Assembly (NCBI GenBank): GCA_024752435.1
Contig: CP103035.1
Coordinates: 1,116,001 to 1,180,000, forward strand
DNA from: Allantophomopsis cytisporea
Taxonomy: Eukaryota > Ascomycota > Leotiomycetes > Phacidiales > Phacidiaceae
Length of the DNA stretch: 64,000 nt
Direction: 5' to 3'
The notes beneath the pieces are model-generated. The model did not search any database. It was given only the letters and a program-made list of their open reading frames with translations, and was not told the DNA's origin. Position numbers and translations under genes: made by a program. This document shows, piece by piece, positions 11,619 to 23,194 of this stretch. Within the stretch, counting starts at the first letter, position 1. Each line of letters begins with the position of its first letter.

Positions 11619-13509
11619 TCAAGCGTAACGAGCCTTGATGGCATCGGCAGCCTTCTCAGCGACAGCGTAAAGTGTCGAGGTCAAATGACCGCAAACCTGG
11701 AATGGAATGACAGAAGCATCGACAACACGAACGTTCTGAGTTCCGTAGACAAGAAGGTTGGTGTCAACAACACCACCGAGCTCACGTGGCATCATTGCGG
11801 CAGTAGAGATGTAATGAAAGTTGGAGCGGTATGTAGACTTGAGCCATTCGGCCCATTCGGCGTCTGTTGCGTTCAACGGAACAACGCTTGTGCTTGGAGT
11901 GGTTTCACCAGTGATCTCAGAAGCAATTGGCTCAGTATTGGCGAGCTTGCGACCCATCTTAGCTGTGGCAGTCTGTTGCTGAATGTCGTAGTCCAACATG
12001 AAATAGTTGGGGTTAATTATAGCAGGGGCACTGGCATTGGCAGAGTTGATGTGGATGTTTCCTCGGGAGAACGGCAGAAGACCCCAGAATTCGACACTGG
12101 CTGAGCCGGCGGAAGGAGTGACAATGATCTCGGAGATTGGAAGTTTGTTCTCAAAGATAAGATCGTACTGGATCTGGAACAGTTTCTCTGTGACGTCTGC
12201 GCTGACCACTCCGCTGAAGTTGGCATACTTCTCGGCGTATGAGCGAATAGAAGATCCCACACTCTCTTTGAGAGCGGCAGTCTCGTTTCCGAAGACGTCA
12301 TCGACGTTGAAGTATCCTACGAAACCAGCATTTCCTGAGAAGGTTCCGTTGCTCGTGTATGCGAAGTCGGTTGTGGTTTGATCTTGAAGATTCTCACCAA
12401 CGAATGGGAGATCAACGACGACATCAATGCCGCTCTGGTTGAGAATACTGCATGAAAGCATATTAGCTCTGCTTTAGAAAGTTGGGAGTTAGAAAGAAAT
12501 ACTCACGTTGGGTTTCCAACACCAGATTGCTCAAGAATCAATGGGGAGCGAAGACTTCCAGCTGAGAGAATGATCTCTCTGTTGGCCAAGATGGTAGTTC
12601 TAGCACCGGAGCTGTTGGTGAATACAACACCACTAGCAAATGGATCGGAGCCCTCAGTTTTTGGCTCCCAAATCATCTTTTCAACAAAGGAGTTCAAGTA
12701 GATGTCCAAGTTTGGTCTCTTTGCGACTGGCCAGTAGTATGCTCGTCCAGCATCTTCTCTTACGTTATTAGCACGGTCGAGAGTCTTGGGGTATATATTG
12801 AATCCGCGCATGTTTCCGTTATTAGGTTCTGCATTGAAAGGCAGGCCCAAAGCGCCGAAGGTATTGTTGACGAGAGAATCAACATTTGACATTGGATCCG
12901 CCCAGCCAACGGTCAAAGGACCAGTGTAACCGTGGTATTCGCTGTCGTAGGTTGCGCCAGTCTCAATTTGTGACTCAGTTGGAATCTCGAAGTATTCGCT
13001 CTTTTTGTAGTATGGCAAGAGAGTGTTCCAGCTCCAACCCTTATTTCCTACGCTCTCCCATGCGTTTATCTGGGCAGTCTCAGCTCGTAAATAGGTCATG
13101 CCTAGAAACAATTGTTAGTTCATGATAAATCAGAGTAAGTCCAAGTGTGAGTTCAAGTGTTACCATTGATAGTACTTGTTCCTCCAACGGCCTTGGCAGC
13201 TCTCAGCACTTGGGCTTTGCCACCTGCATACTCCTGTGCAACAGTTTGGTATTGCCAGTCGATTGCAGTACCAAAAGCCTTTCCATACGCAGTGATATCA
13301 GTGACATTAGGGTTCGAAAGTTCGGAGTCACCGGCCTCGATGATGGCCACTGACACACCATAATCCTCAGAGAGACGGTTTGCAACAACAAGACCGGAGG
13401 TACCTCCTCCGACTACAATGTAGTCATAACGAGGGTTATGCTCTGGTATTCCTGCCGGTAATGCAAGTGCCGTGGGAACAAGGAGGAGGGCTGGAAGAAG
13501 AGAAAGCAT
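11619..13509 (-). CDS. Secreted GMC oxidoreductase, glucose-oxidase-like
   Basis: Three exons (13509-13164, 13101-12507, 12447-11619) encode 589 residues. Residues 1-17 form a signal peptide ending in ALALP. The FAD dinucleotide loop is VVGGGTSG (32-39) with the ribose-binding Glu58. The joints restore STINGMTYLRAE and GNPTILNQSG, both classical GMC segments. The active-site histidine pair is H525 (NFHYIST) and H568 (VCGHLTST). Length and the MMPRELGGVVD segment fit the glucose-oxidase branch better than aryl-alcohol or cellobiose enzymes, but substrate is inferred. Such enzymes oxidise a sugar or alcohol outside the cell and release hydrogen peroxide. Many N-x-S/T sites suggest glycosylation. 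Confidence 0.9.
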
Positions 13510-14186
13510 TTCGAGTGCTATTGAGAATTTGTCAAATAGGTAACTCTAAAGATTGCGAGTAGTTGATTGATGGAAACGCATAAACAGAGATGTTTGACAT
13601 CTTTTATATGAATCACTCAAACAGTCTTTCAGATATAATTGACCAAATCTCGGTAGTGCTCGGCGAAATCTTGAGCTGTCAAAGTTTACAAAGTTTACAT
13701 CAGCCATGGTTCCGTCATGAAAGTACAGGGGGTTAAAGGGTTAAAGGTGAAAAACGTTAAAAAGTTAAAACAAAGTGAGGCTCTAGATCCGGTTTTTAAT
13801 TTAACATACCCATATTTTTTCTTTTATAAATTCTTCCTCATCAATTCATAATCAACTGCTTGATGACTAAGTCTGGAGACCGCTTTCAAAGCGATGAGTG
13901 GTCAATTAGCGCGCAACGTTCCGCACATGCGCAAAAAATAACGTTTATTACCAACGGCCTCCTATCTTAGATCTTCCAACTTATCTACGTAAAGGGATAC
14001 GAGGGCCACAAAATATATTCCCTGAAGATTCTAGAAGAACAACAAGCCAGTTTCAGAGGCCCTTGTAAACTTTGATGGTATCGCCGTGCAATGCCGATTC
14101 AACCCTGCAAGCCCGTTTCCAACTAAGAAACCTTACCAGGAACATACACATACATCTCTGAACTCCAAACGCCCTGTCATGCATCT
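13510..14186. other. Upstream region of the GMC gene
   Basis: About 680 bases. It holds a GTTAAA-rich cluster at 13730-13770 (GTTAAA four times) and a doubled AAAGTTTAC near 13680-13700. No gene is visible. Confidence 0.5.
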
Positions 14187-15382
14187 CTATATGTACTTCT
14201 TCTCAGGATCCAATCTATCCATAAGCTCGATACTCTTCTCATACATAGTAAACACAATTCCGCCACTGAGGATTAACCTGGCAAGCCTGGGTACAGCACC
14301 AGACCAAAGCGTAAGGATACTTTCGTTCTTAACAATACTAGCCGCGCAAGCGAACGAGTTCTTATAAAGATGTCTCGCCTCAATACTTTGCATGCGCGTC
14401 TTGACAGTGTCAAGAGGCTGCGTGCAGTAAACGGTGATGAGACCAGCAATACCACCAATGCCGAACGTCGCAATCGTGCCCAGCTTTTCGCCTGGTGCGG
14501 TGTACGACTCGGCGAGCTGCTTCAGAAAGGTGTACGATCCGAATCGCGTCGCTGAGTTAGCGGCCTGTCGAGCGGTCGTGGGCACAAAGCCTTGGAAGAA
14601 GCCGCGGATGCCACGCTCGCGAGCAATGATGGGCACGGCGTGCAAGAAGCCTCGCATTCGTGGGTTGGCGCTCTTACGGTCATCGATCCTTATTGATTAG
14701 CTACTTCGTAGAACAGTAGTATTATAGTACTCACAATGTAGTCTTAATACTTTCGAAGGGAGTCACTGCCAATAAGGACTCGGTCACTCCTGCACCAAAT
14801 CCAGCTACTACTGTTCGTGGGCCTGAGATCTTGCCATCTGCATCTTGTAGCATGCTCTTGTATTGATCGAACGCAACGAAGCCTAAGTATAATCCGCGTT
14901 AGATTCTGTAAGGGTGCTTGACGGTGGACAGCTTACGGATTCCAGCTTTCAAAGAGTTTCCAATGATAAGAGTCGTGCAACCTGCATACCATTGTGGACC
15001 AAACGGTGGCCATGCAACCTTCTGACCAGGCGATAATCGCTGATTGAGTTGAGTCCTCGTCTTCGCAACTACCATCAGTCAGTCCCATTTCAAGAATTCC
15101 ATAAATCCCCCAAATTTCTAATATTCCGATCTAGCTCCTTCCTTGCCCTCCAATGCCCCAATTAAAAAACATCATTCCCCTCAAGGCAGAAAACACGTAC
15201 ACTCAGCAGGATAAGTAATAGCTACACCAAAACGGTCAGCCTATGTCACATAACTCAAGCATCAAGCAGAACAACTGGGGCATATAAGTACCAATTTCCA
15301 CAGCACCGGCAGTGGAGCCAGCGATAATAGAGCGCAGGGCGCTGGGCCTCTCCTTGGGCTTGTCTGCGGTGGTTGGCGCCAT
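14187..15382 (-). CDS. ctp1: Mitochondrial tricarboxylate (citrate) carrier
   Basis: Five exons (15382-15292, 15221-15201, 15068-14937, 14882-14735, 14688-14187) encode 297 residues, the size of Ctp1. All three mitochondrial-carrier signatures are intact: PAEFAK (35-40), PFESIK (123-128) and PLDTVK (222-227). Exon 2 is only 21 bases and encodes the first signature's ITYPAE; without it the protein loses helix 1 sequence. The carrier exchanges citrate across the inner membrane, supplying cytosolic acetyl-CoA. The segment YAGCTTLIIGNSLKAGIRF is characteristic of the citrate subfamily. Start ATG at 15382 gives a short polar N-terminus, usual for carriers. Confidence 0.92.
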
Positions 15383-16026
15383 GTAGTATGGTGATTATGG
15401 TGTAGGAAAGTCGAGGGATCAGAAAGCTTCCCCACGATTTGGATTGCGATTGTGGAATTTATTTGGTGCGATGACGGAGTTTGTGCCTGATTATGAAGGC
15501 GAGATAGCGATCAGTTGGCACGTGCAGCAGCGGTCAAAGCAGTCGATATATCTATCCAACTCACATGCCTCTAATATGGTTATGATGCTTAAACCTAACT
15601 CTAAATAGACTGGAAGGGGCTAACAATGATAATTTAGATATAATTGGATGTAAAGTTGTTACACTTGGTAAAAATGCGTATAATAGGAAATGAAATTGGA
15701 AAATAGTGTAATTTATTGCATTTGCACTTACTTAATGTGCTAAATATACATATCGTAAAATAGAGCCTGGGAAATCATACACAGCTCTTATTTCTCAATC
15801 TAAACAAGTATTTGTAGGTCTATAATAATCTTTTCAAAATGTGCGTCGGTTCAATGTAAGTTATGTTGTCTAGAATGAGCTCGATCAGCTTTGCAATTAT
15901 ACACGGGCAATAATTATTACCTACCCTCAATGGTAAAAGCACTCTACAGACCGCAGATTCTTCGTAGGCAATTTTAATCTGTTATATATTCAGCTCCTCG
16001 TTCTATCATGATATCGTAAACATTAT
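15383..16026. other. Upstream region of ctp1
   Basis: About 640 AT-rich bases between ctp1 and the Nudix gene, both on the minus strand. No gene or RNA was recognised. Confidence 0.5.
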
Positions 16027-17213
16027 CTACATTTTTGCTGCTTTCTCTAGCTCTGCCTCTGTTAGCACGGTGGTCTTCTTCTTATCCTCCATCTGACCCA
16101 TAGCATGTACGTTCTCAATCATTCTTTCATCACCAAGATAGTCATTATGCTATGCAACACGTCAGTTAGATGTGAGCTAAAGGGTACAGTTGATTCTTAC
16201 CTCAAAATCTGGATCTTCACCGTATGCAACCCGAGCCGCATCGACAAGCATTCTAGCCGTCATACCCCAAACCTTGTATCTAGTCAAGCCAGTTTCTTCT
16301 TCTTTATTCAGTTTTTCAACTGTATCTTCCTGCGCACCCTCTGTAGTCTTCTTAGGCTTAGACACAGTCTGATTAACAACCGGCACATGGAAGCTGTGCG
16401 AACGCCAGCGCGACTCATTCCAGTCTATCCAGTGACCATTATACCAATCAGTCGGCTTGCCAGGGATCACCTCTCCAGGTCTACGTTCATCCTGTGCACG
16501 TAGGAAATTATGGAACGGAGCTGAGAACACCGCAGCAACCTCCTTCGCATCTAGCCTCGGCATCATTGTCTCCTCGACACTCGCCTTGTCCCGCCCACTC
16601 TCACCCTCTGAGTGCAAAAATGCTACACAAGGCCTTACAGCAAGCGCCGTTCGCGCGAGATTATAGGGCAACTCACACATATGCTCGATCCTGAATGGCG
16701 CCGGGAGCTTGGAGTCGTCGTCCGGCAGACCAATCTCCTCCCAGGCTTCGCGACGTGCGATCTCGAAGGGGCTTTCGTCAACGCTATCTGCCTTACCTCC
16801 AGGAAACGCGGCATGACCTGAGTAGTTGCGAAGACTGGTTGCGCGCATGGTAATCACGACACGGAGGTCGCCTCGGCGGTCGGCGTAGAGGAGGACGAGC
16901 ACGGCGGCTCGGCGGGATGCAGGTAGTCGGTCCCAGAGCGCAAAAGGTGGCGGCTTGTATGCTCTCAGTCTCGCGAGAGCCGCCTGTAATGCGTCAGTGA
17001 AGTATGCATTCTATGGGAAGAAATACGTACTAGAGAGGTTTTATTGAGGGGTGCCATTGCATCGACATCAAAGACCGACTTGCCGAGGTAATTGAGACCT
17101 GATGTTGAAGGATCCTGCGCGTCTCGTATGCTTTCCTTGAGACTCTCTATGTCATTTTCCTTAAATGTTTCGTTGATCGGCGGATTGGCCGCAAGTTCAT
17201 CCACTGCTGACAT
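16027..17213 (-). CDS. Nudix hydrolase, peroxisomal CoA diphosphatase (PCD1) type
   Basis: Three exons (17213-17031, 16983-16201, 16149-16027) encode 362 residues. The Nudix box spans about 124-147 with REAWEEIGL at its end and metal-binding Glu140, 143 and 144. The first acidic position is Asp rather than Glu, as I recall for fungal Pcd1 proteins (GGKADS...). The preceding SGHAAFPGGKAD and the N-terminal LWDRLPASRRAAVLVLLY also fit the CoA-pyrophosphatase group, which degrades oxidised CoA. The C-terminus ends AAKM, not a canonical PTS1, so peroxisomal location is not shown. The second base-pair start candidate upstream is a TTG, so I used the ATG. Confidence 0.85.
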
Positions 17214-17600
17214 ATTCAAGAGTCGTTCTTCTGAAGCCTTGTCGATGGATATATTACCCGGGACGACGTCAATGAGGGGCTATCTTATCATGGCGTAGCC
17301 GCTAGGCCTAGATAGGCCCGTAATGATTTCTAACGGTCGGTACCACGGATAATACATGCCCGCTCTTGGTATCTGGTGATTCATCTTTTATGACGCCGGT
17401 CTGGAGCTTCGAAAGAAAGTGAATCTGAGCTTACCATAGGTTTGATATTTATCATCACCGCCTGGGCCACAACTATCGCTAATCGTCAACAACTGATACA
17501 TAAATCGTCCGTCTGACCTGGTCCTTTCTATTTATTCTATTTCCACCACAAACGATTTCTTCTCCTCTTCTTCTACAACCAAACGATACTATCCGTCAGT
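17214..17600. other. Divergent promoter region, Nudix / HAAO
   Basis: 387 bases between divergent genes. A pyrimidine-rich stretch (about 17510-17580) directly precedes the HAAO start, as is common in fungal promoters. Confidence 0.5.
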
Positions 17601-18199
17601 ATGTTAGGAGTACCGCTTAATATCCCCGAGTTTATCAAGAACGAGGGTCACAGACTTCAACCACCCGTCAATAATTACTGCGTCTACAATGACGATGTGA
17701 CTGTAATGGTCAGTATTTCCTGGAGCCTACCAAGTCTGGAAAATAAAAACCAATACCAATACAGATCGTTGGCGGACCCAACGCACGCACCGACTACCAT
17801 ATCAATGAGACCGCAGAATGGTTCTACCAATACAAAGGTGCTATGCTCTTGAAGGTCGTCGATGAAGGGAAATTCCGCGATATCAAGATCGGTGAAGGAG
17901 AGATGTTCCTTCTTCCACCAAATACACCACACAACCCAGTGCGATTCGCAAACACTGTTGGTATCGTGCTAGAGCAGTCGCGACCTAAAGAATCATTGGA
18001 TCGTCTGCGATGGTACTGTACGAACTGCCATGAGATTGTGGACGAGGCCGCTTTTCACTGCACGGATTTAGGAACTCAGATCAAGGAGGCTGTCAACTCA
18101 TTCAAAGATAGTGAGGAGAGAAGGAAATGTAATAAGTGTGGAGTACTTGCCTCCTCAGCGCCTGCACCAGGATCTATAGTAGATCCAAATCTGGCATAG
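17601..18199 (+). CDS. bna1: 3-hydroxyanthranilate 3,4-dioxygenase
   Basis: Two exons (17601-17708, 17765-18199) encode 180 residues. Cupin metal ligands are visible: His48 and Glu54 in DYHINETAEWF and His92 in NTPHNPVR. Two C-terminal CxxC pairs (C121/C124 and C158/C161) form the rubredoxin-like second iron site found in fungal and bacterial enzymes but not in animals. The enzyme opens the ring of 3-hydroxyanthranilate; the product closes to quinolinate for NAD synthesis. Kynureninase, which makes its substrate, is about 6 kb upstream on the same strand. It converges with the FAHD1-like gene, 60 bases away. Confidence 0.95.
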
Positions 18200-18259
18200 A
18201 TTAATAGGTTCAGTTGCTATGTAATGATGAACGATCTATAATATCCGAAGTACTTTTGT

Positions 18260-19117
18260 CTATGTTTCCTTGAACTCATAAGAGCTGGTAGACTCTTCAA
18301 CCTTGACCTCGATGATACCTTCCTCCAATTCCTTGCCATCGACCTTAATTCCAGCTCTCATTACATCACCTGGAACAACTGGTCCAACACCCTTTGGAGT
18401 ACCAGTGAGGACGATATCACCCTTCTCGAGCTTCATGACCTGTGAGATATCGCTCAACATTCTTGGAATTCTAAAGAGCATAAGCTTAGTAGAGTCAGAC
18501 TGCTTGGTGACTCCATTGACAGTCAAGAAGACCTCGACGTTGTGTGGGTCCGCAATAGCAGACTTCGCGATAAGGTTACTTATTGGGAGGAAAGTATCGA
18601 AGCCCTTTGCGATGGACCATGGGAGACCCTTCTTCTTAGCTTCATTCTGAACATTTCGTGCAGTCATATCGATGCTCATCGCATAGCCTATTCTCACCAA
18701 TTAATATACTTCAACCACAGAATTATATTCAAAAATGACTGAGACTTACTCTCAATAGCATCAATGGCGCCCTGCTCATCATTGGCATCCAAATCCTTAA
18801 CGTCCTTGCCTATAATCAAAGCTAATTCAACCTCATAATGCAAATCTACGCCTCTTGGTCTAACGACGGGTCCTTGCCCAGGAAGAAGCAAGGAGCTGGT
18901 AGGCTTCAAAAAGAAGAAAGGCTGCTTGGGTCTAGCACTGTTCAACTCCTTGATATGATCTCTACAGAGCAATCAGTATGGCATCCCACTTATAGAAGCC
19001 GAACACAGTCGCAAAAGGAACATACGCATAGTTTCTGCCAATGCAAATGACCTTGCCGGCCGACTTCAGAGAAGATACGCCGGAGGCCACGGTAAACAGT
19101 GCTCGAGTTGGCAACAT
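18260..19117 (-). CDS. FAHD1-like acylpyruvase / oxaloacetate decarboxylase
   Basis: Three exons (19117-19026, 18961-18750, 18687-18260) encode 243 residues of the fumarylacetoacetate hydrolase fold. Visible family motifs are KVICIGRNYADH, the metal-binding HYEVELALIIGK, YAMSIDMTARNVQ, KGFDTFLPIS and LTGTPKGVGPV. This set matches FAHD1, a mitochondrial enzyme that hydrolyses acylpyruvates and decarboxylates oxaloacetate. The first 20 residues (MLPTRALFTVASGVSSLKSA) could be a short mitochondrial presequence. The extent is shorter than true fumarylacetoacetase. Substrate is inferred from family only. Confidence 0.9.
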
Positions 19118-19910
19118 TTTGAATGCGAATTGATAATTTGCGAAGATGAGAGAGTAGACGGATCGTGGAACTGAGTGTGACTCCGCAGATAAGCGGCCGC
19201 AACGTCTACAACTGTAAGTAGGCCTGGACGCCAAGGCCGAACATGTCACGTAATTATGGGAAGCACAATACAGAAGTAGGTTATCAGCTAGGTATTCGAG
19301 CGAGGTACGGAAGTCATTAAGGTGTACACGTAACAGCAATAGAGTGTCCACCATCCCCAGATCTCATATAATATCCTACCCTCATGTCAGATCCTCTGCT
19401 CGTCGTCCACCAAGGACCGCTTCCTCAATCCCCATAAATCTCCGCACAATCAATGCTCCCTCCCAACCCTTAACTCCCCATGACCAGTTCAATGTTCGTC
19501 GCTAAAGTCCCGAAGATAAATCACAAACAGCTCCCACCGAACGTGAAGTTGAGAAAAGAATTAAATACAATTACTAGATAAGTACAGCCCAGCAGCTTGC
19601 GAGTCTTGTGCTACCTCACGTGCTCTTTCCTTCAAATATCCTTTCTTCAAATCTGGCAGAACATCATCTCCTATCTACCTTTTAATTGACAAAAATCCCA
19701 CGCCGAATCCAAACAAACGCCAACCATTCCATTCTTCCTGTGGGTTCTTTGACCCAACCCAAATGCTATTCTCCCCAATGCTCGCCCAACGCCGCGCTTA
19801 TGTACTCAGTAACGAATGGCAAAAATGTACATGGTTATGTACACAGTATTGGAAAGATATGTGATACCGTATGTCGACAGCTTTCAAAATGTTGTAAATA
19901 AGAAACAAAA
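19118..19910. other. Intergenic, upstream of the FAHD1-like gene
   Basis: About 790 bases between the FAHD1-like start and the 3' end of palH. Nothing beyond short unsupported frames. Confidence 0.5.
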
Positions 19911-22178
19911 TCAACCCTCCGCTGCCCGCCTCCTTGGCGGGGCCGGAATACTCACAAACGGTAGACCATCTCTGCGCGCGGCACTCACAGGACTGTGCTG
20001 CTGTGCCTGCTGCACAGAAAGCGGACTGCTATGCTGTAACGATCCGGGACTATGCGTTTCCTCATGATGGCGGGGTCTCGTGCCTTCATCGTCATCCGTG
20101 GCTGGTGAATTGGCCTGCACAGCCGCCGCAAATGAGAGGCTTCCACGGCGCGTATTGCCGTTCGCATCGGTGTGAGAGTTTGGAAAATCGGGCTGCGCAG
20201 ATCTCGCCGCGATGTTTCCAGGAGGATTATGAAGTTCAGCGTCTCTCTGTTCCCTTGTAGGAGTCAAGTCACGAGCCTCGTTCGCTGCCGTTTGCTGAGG
20301 TTCTTCGGTATGGTGTCGTCGTCGAGGAGGAGCTGGGATGATTGTACGAGGTAGGGAATCAGCTGTCTGTTCTGAGCGATCTCGATCCGCCAGTTTGCCC
20401 ACTTGCTCTGCGAGGTCATCGAGTTTGGATTTCAGGTCCCAACGTTTCGTGCTGGGTCTCCTTTGTGATTCCTGGATGGCGTATTTTTGGGCTGTGATTT
20501 CCGGAGGTGGCGTCTGGCCCAGTCGTTTAAAGAAGTTGGCTTTTGATAATATGTTCATTGCATTACTACGCCAGTCATGTCCCACAGCAGCGGTAGTTGA
20601 CACTACACCTGATATTTCTTTGGCATTCTCGGAGCCCGACTCGTTTGAGGAGCCTACGAAAGCCATACTTGTCGATCGAGATACTCCTGGACGAACATGT
20701 TCGGGTATTGGTGGAGTAGCTTCGCTAATGGGATGATATCTAACAGCGTATACGGTACTTTCAGCGCTTGCAGTATCGGTTCTGCTGACCGGCGTTGCAG
20801 CAGCTGGAGGTCGAGCGGGCCAAAGCGGATAGCTCTGCGGTGGCTGGCCCACGGCCTGTGAGTCAAGATTCCGATTTGCTTCTATGTCCTGATTTGCTCG
20901 TGGTCGGACATACCGACCAGCGAGTCCTGCCATCGATGACCAATTGGCATTGGCCCCTGTTGTGTTTCCTCCTCCACTTGCACCACCAGCACCCCCTCCA
21001 CCAGCACCGGCCCCGCCATCACGCCGTAATCTTTGGGACCATGTCGTTTCTGAAGAAGGTGTCACTTCGAGCATCTCATCTCCATCGAAAATCTCCCTTC
21101 CTAGCACGCCGTCCTTCTTATCAACTCGCTCCAGTGCTTCAATTCGTTCCACCCATTCCCAGACCACAACACTTGCAGCCGCTGCACCGACCCATCGCAC
21201 ATAATCACCCCATCCTGAGACGGAAGGCTTCGAGATATCGATAACAAAGAAAACCACGGGTACTAGGACGGCCAAGAGTGACAACAATGCCACAAGACAT
21301 ATGTTCCGCATATGTTTGTGATAGAAAGCATATCGTCTCTTAGTGATAGAGTAGTACATGACCCATGCACAGTAAAGTAAACCGAGAGCAAGTTGAAAAA
21401 GATAACTTAAAGCCGGGATGGCGTCCACGAAACTTCTCGGTCTCGAACTTCCAGCGTACACGAAAGTATTGAGAACGCTAAACAGAAGATCCAGACCAAT
21501 CAAAGCAAAGGCCGTCCATTTAATAATAATCTTCTCCCTCTGCCGGGGAAATAGACGAATAAGAGTTTGGGCCTGCGCAAACCATAGAAACGTATCAGAG
21601 ATGACGCGAATGATCTTCAATTCCAAGCCGTCTTCCACTTCATTCTGCAAAGCCGTAGCATCCATGTATCCCACATCGTATTGCCGATTAGCCACGCGCA
21701 GAGTATCCGTCGTAGCAATTGTCAACGACACTGCAACCGTGACAGCCGCAATCTTCTGCAACCAAGGCCGGCCCCCAATACCGATGCCCGTACTCGACGG
21801 CCCATTCGTGAAGCCGCGTCTGCCTAGCACCACCGCACCCCCGGACAGAAATGTTCGGGGAGTGATGAGCAACATGACCACTAGCATCCATGCCGTTACA
21901 GTGGTCGCCGCCAACGCATAAATCTCGGGGATGGTCGAGGCGTAGAAGGGATCACGGAGATCGCTCTCCGTTGTAGTGCCCGAGGACGATGACACCGTCA
22001 CATCGGATGTGGCGGTGCATTCTGGCTGGAAGACTGCGTCGGCCGTCAGGGTGATGAAGGAGGAGGCGTTGAGTGTAATGACTCCATTTGAGGGGAGCGT
22101 AAAGGGCGTGCAGCGCGAGGAGGATGTCGTGGTGGAACTCGTTGGAGTTGGATAATTCCAGAGCTGCCGGCGCTCCAT
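19911..22178 (-). CDS. palH: pH-sensing seven-helix membrane protein PalH/Rim21
   Basis: A single exon of 755 residues, close to the Aspergillus nidulans PalH length. After a Ser/Thr-rich extracellular N-terminus with MERRQLWNYPTPT, hydrophobic helices appear at roughly residues 75-105, 125-145, 190-215, 220-240, 255-275, 290-315 and 325-345. Helix 7 is followed by the family segment VWEWVERIEALE and DGVLGREIFDGDEMLEVTPSS, then a long low-complexity Ser/Pro/Gln tail, expected to be cytosolic and to bind the arrestin PalF. PalH senses alkaline pH at the plasma membrane and leads to PacC activation. The in-frame codon 33 bases upstream is TTG, so I used ATG at 22178. A Gly/Ala-rich run (GAGAGGGGAGG) lies in the tail. 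Confidence 0.93.
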   Translation of the reverse strand: MERRQLWNYPTPTSSTTTSSSRCTPFTLPSNGVITLNASSFITLTADAVFQPECTATSDVTVSSSSGTTTESDLRDPFYASTIPEIYALAATTVTAWMLVVMLLITPRTFLSGGAVVLGRRGFTNGPSSTGIGIGGRPWLQKIAAVTVAVSLTIATTDTLRVANRQYDVGYMDATALQNEVEDGLELKIIRVISDTFLWFAQAQTLIRLFPRQREKIIIKWTAFALIGLDLLFSVLNTFVYAGSSRPRSFVDAIPALSYLFQLALGLLYCAWVMYYSITKRRYAFYHKHMRNICLVALLSLLAVLVPVVFFVIDISKPSVSGWGDYVRWVGAAAASVVVWEWVERIEALERVDKKDGVLGREIFDGDEMLEVTPSSETTWSQRLRRDGGAGAGGGGAGGASGGGNTTGANANWSSMAGLAGRYVRPRANQDIEANRNLDSQAVGQPPQSYPLWPARPPAAATPVSRTDTASAESTVYAVRYHPISEATPPIPEHVRPGVSRSTSMAFVGSSNESGSENAKEISGVVSTTAAVGHDWRSNAMNILSKANFFKRLGQTPPPEITAQKYAIQESQRRPSTKRWDLKSKLDDLAEQVGKLADRDRSEQTADSLPRTIIPAPPRRRHHTEEPQQTAANEARDLTPTREQRDAELHNPPGNIAARSAQPDFPNSHTDANGNTRRGSLSFAAAVQANSPATDDDEGTRPRHHEETHSPGSLQHSSPLSVQQAQQHSPVSAARRDGLPFVSIPAPPRRRAAEG

Positions 22179-22866
22179 GACCGGGTCGGAGTCGTGTAGG
22201 GGGAAAGTCAACAGTGTATTCGTCGCGATTCCATCATCATAGTTAGGGTGTTTGAGGGGGTTGGAAAGAGTCGTCGTCGACGTCGACTAGAAACTTTGAG
22301 GATTCTGCATGCGATGTCGAATGGTGGTGGATGATTTCAATGAGTGCGTATCAGTTGGCGTAGAGCGGTACGGGCGACAAGGAGTAGCTAGTGTAGAAAT
22401 TGGATATTCATGGGATTCAAGGATCGTGTCGTAAAAAAAGGCCAAAGTTGTAATTGTTATAAAGCGGGAAATGAATAGTAGGTAAGATGGAGAGTTGTAT
22501 GTACAGTATGAATGGTGGCAGTAGGCAGATAAGTATGCGAATGAAGAAACGGTATGGTCGAGGGTCTAATTCGGGGGAGGGCGGGGGAGGGATTAGTTGG
22601 CGATGGGCATCGAGAACGTGCAAGTGAAAGGAAAGTGGTACACACAGACACACAGTACTGGTCTGGTTACTGAAGTAGGTATTTAATTGATCCATCTTAC
22701 TTATCCTAGACTAGGCACTCATTCTTTTGACATCAAGTACCATATTACTGCTGTATCAAAAATACCTCGTATCCAAAATGGCTTGATACTCAATTTGGAA
22801 GTAGAATAGTTGAGAGATAGATATAGGGAGAGAGGAAGAGAGAGGAGATAGTTTTGAAGGATAATA

Positions 22867-22889
22867 ATGATGATGATGATGATGATGAT
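22867..22889. repeat. (GAT)n microsatellite
   Basis: About seven to eight uninterrupted GAT units upstream of palH. Likely length-polymorphic. Confidence 0.9.
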
Positions 22890-23170
22890 TATGAATAATG
22901 TGGGAGTGGGAGTGGTGTGTTGACGGTATATGGTAATAAAAGTGCGTGCCCCTCTCTAGTAGTAAATGGTCATTGCAGAGATAGATTCGATGGTGGTGGT
23001 GGTGGTACTAGTGGGGTGTGGTGGTGTGGTGCTGTACACATAAGCCTTCAAGCCTCTTTTCCACATTTTCTGCGATCACTCGTACTTCGTATACGATACA
23101 CATTGATCCTCTACTCCAAGAGTCATAGCGTGAATATCAAAGCACATCTATAGTATCTTATGTGTTTGTT

Positions 23171-23194
23171 TGTCTGTCTGTCTGTCTGTCTGTC
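23171..23194. repeat. (TGTC)6 microsatellite
   Basis: Six perfect TGTC units in the palH/MEMO1 interval. Confidence 0.9.

Noticed and set aside
16027..16035. Peroxisomal targeting signal on the Nudix protein
   Set aside because: The C-terminus AAKM is not a canonical SKL-type signal.
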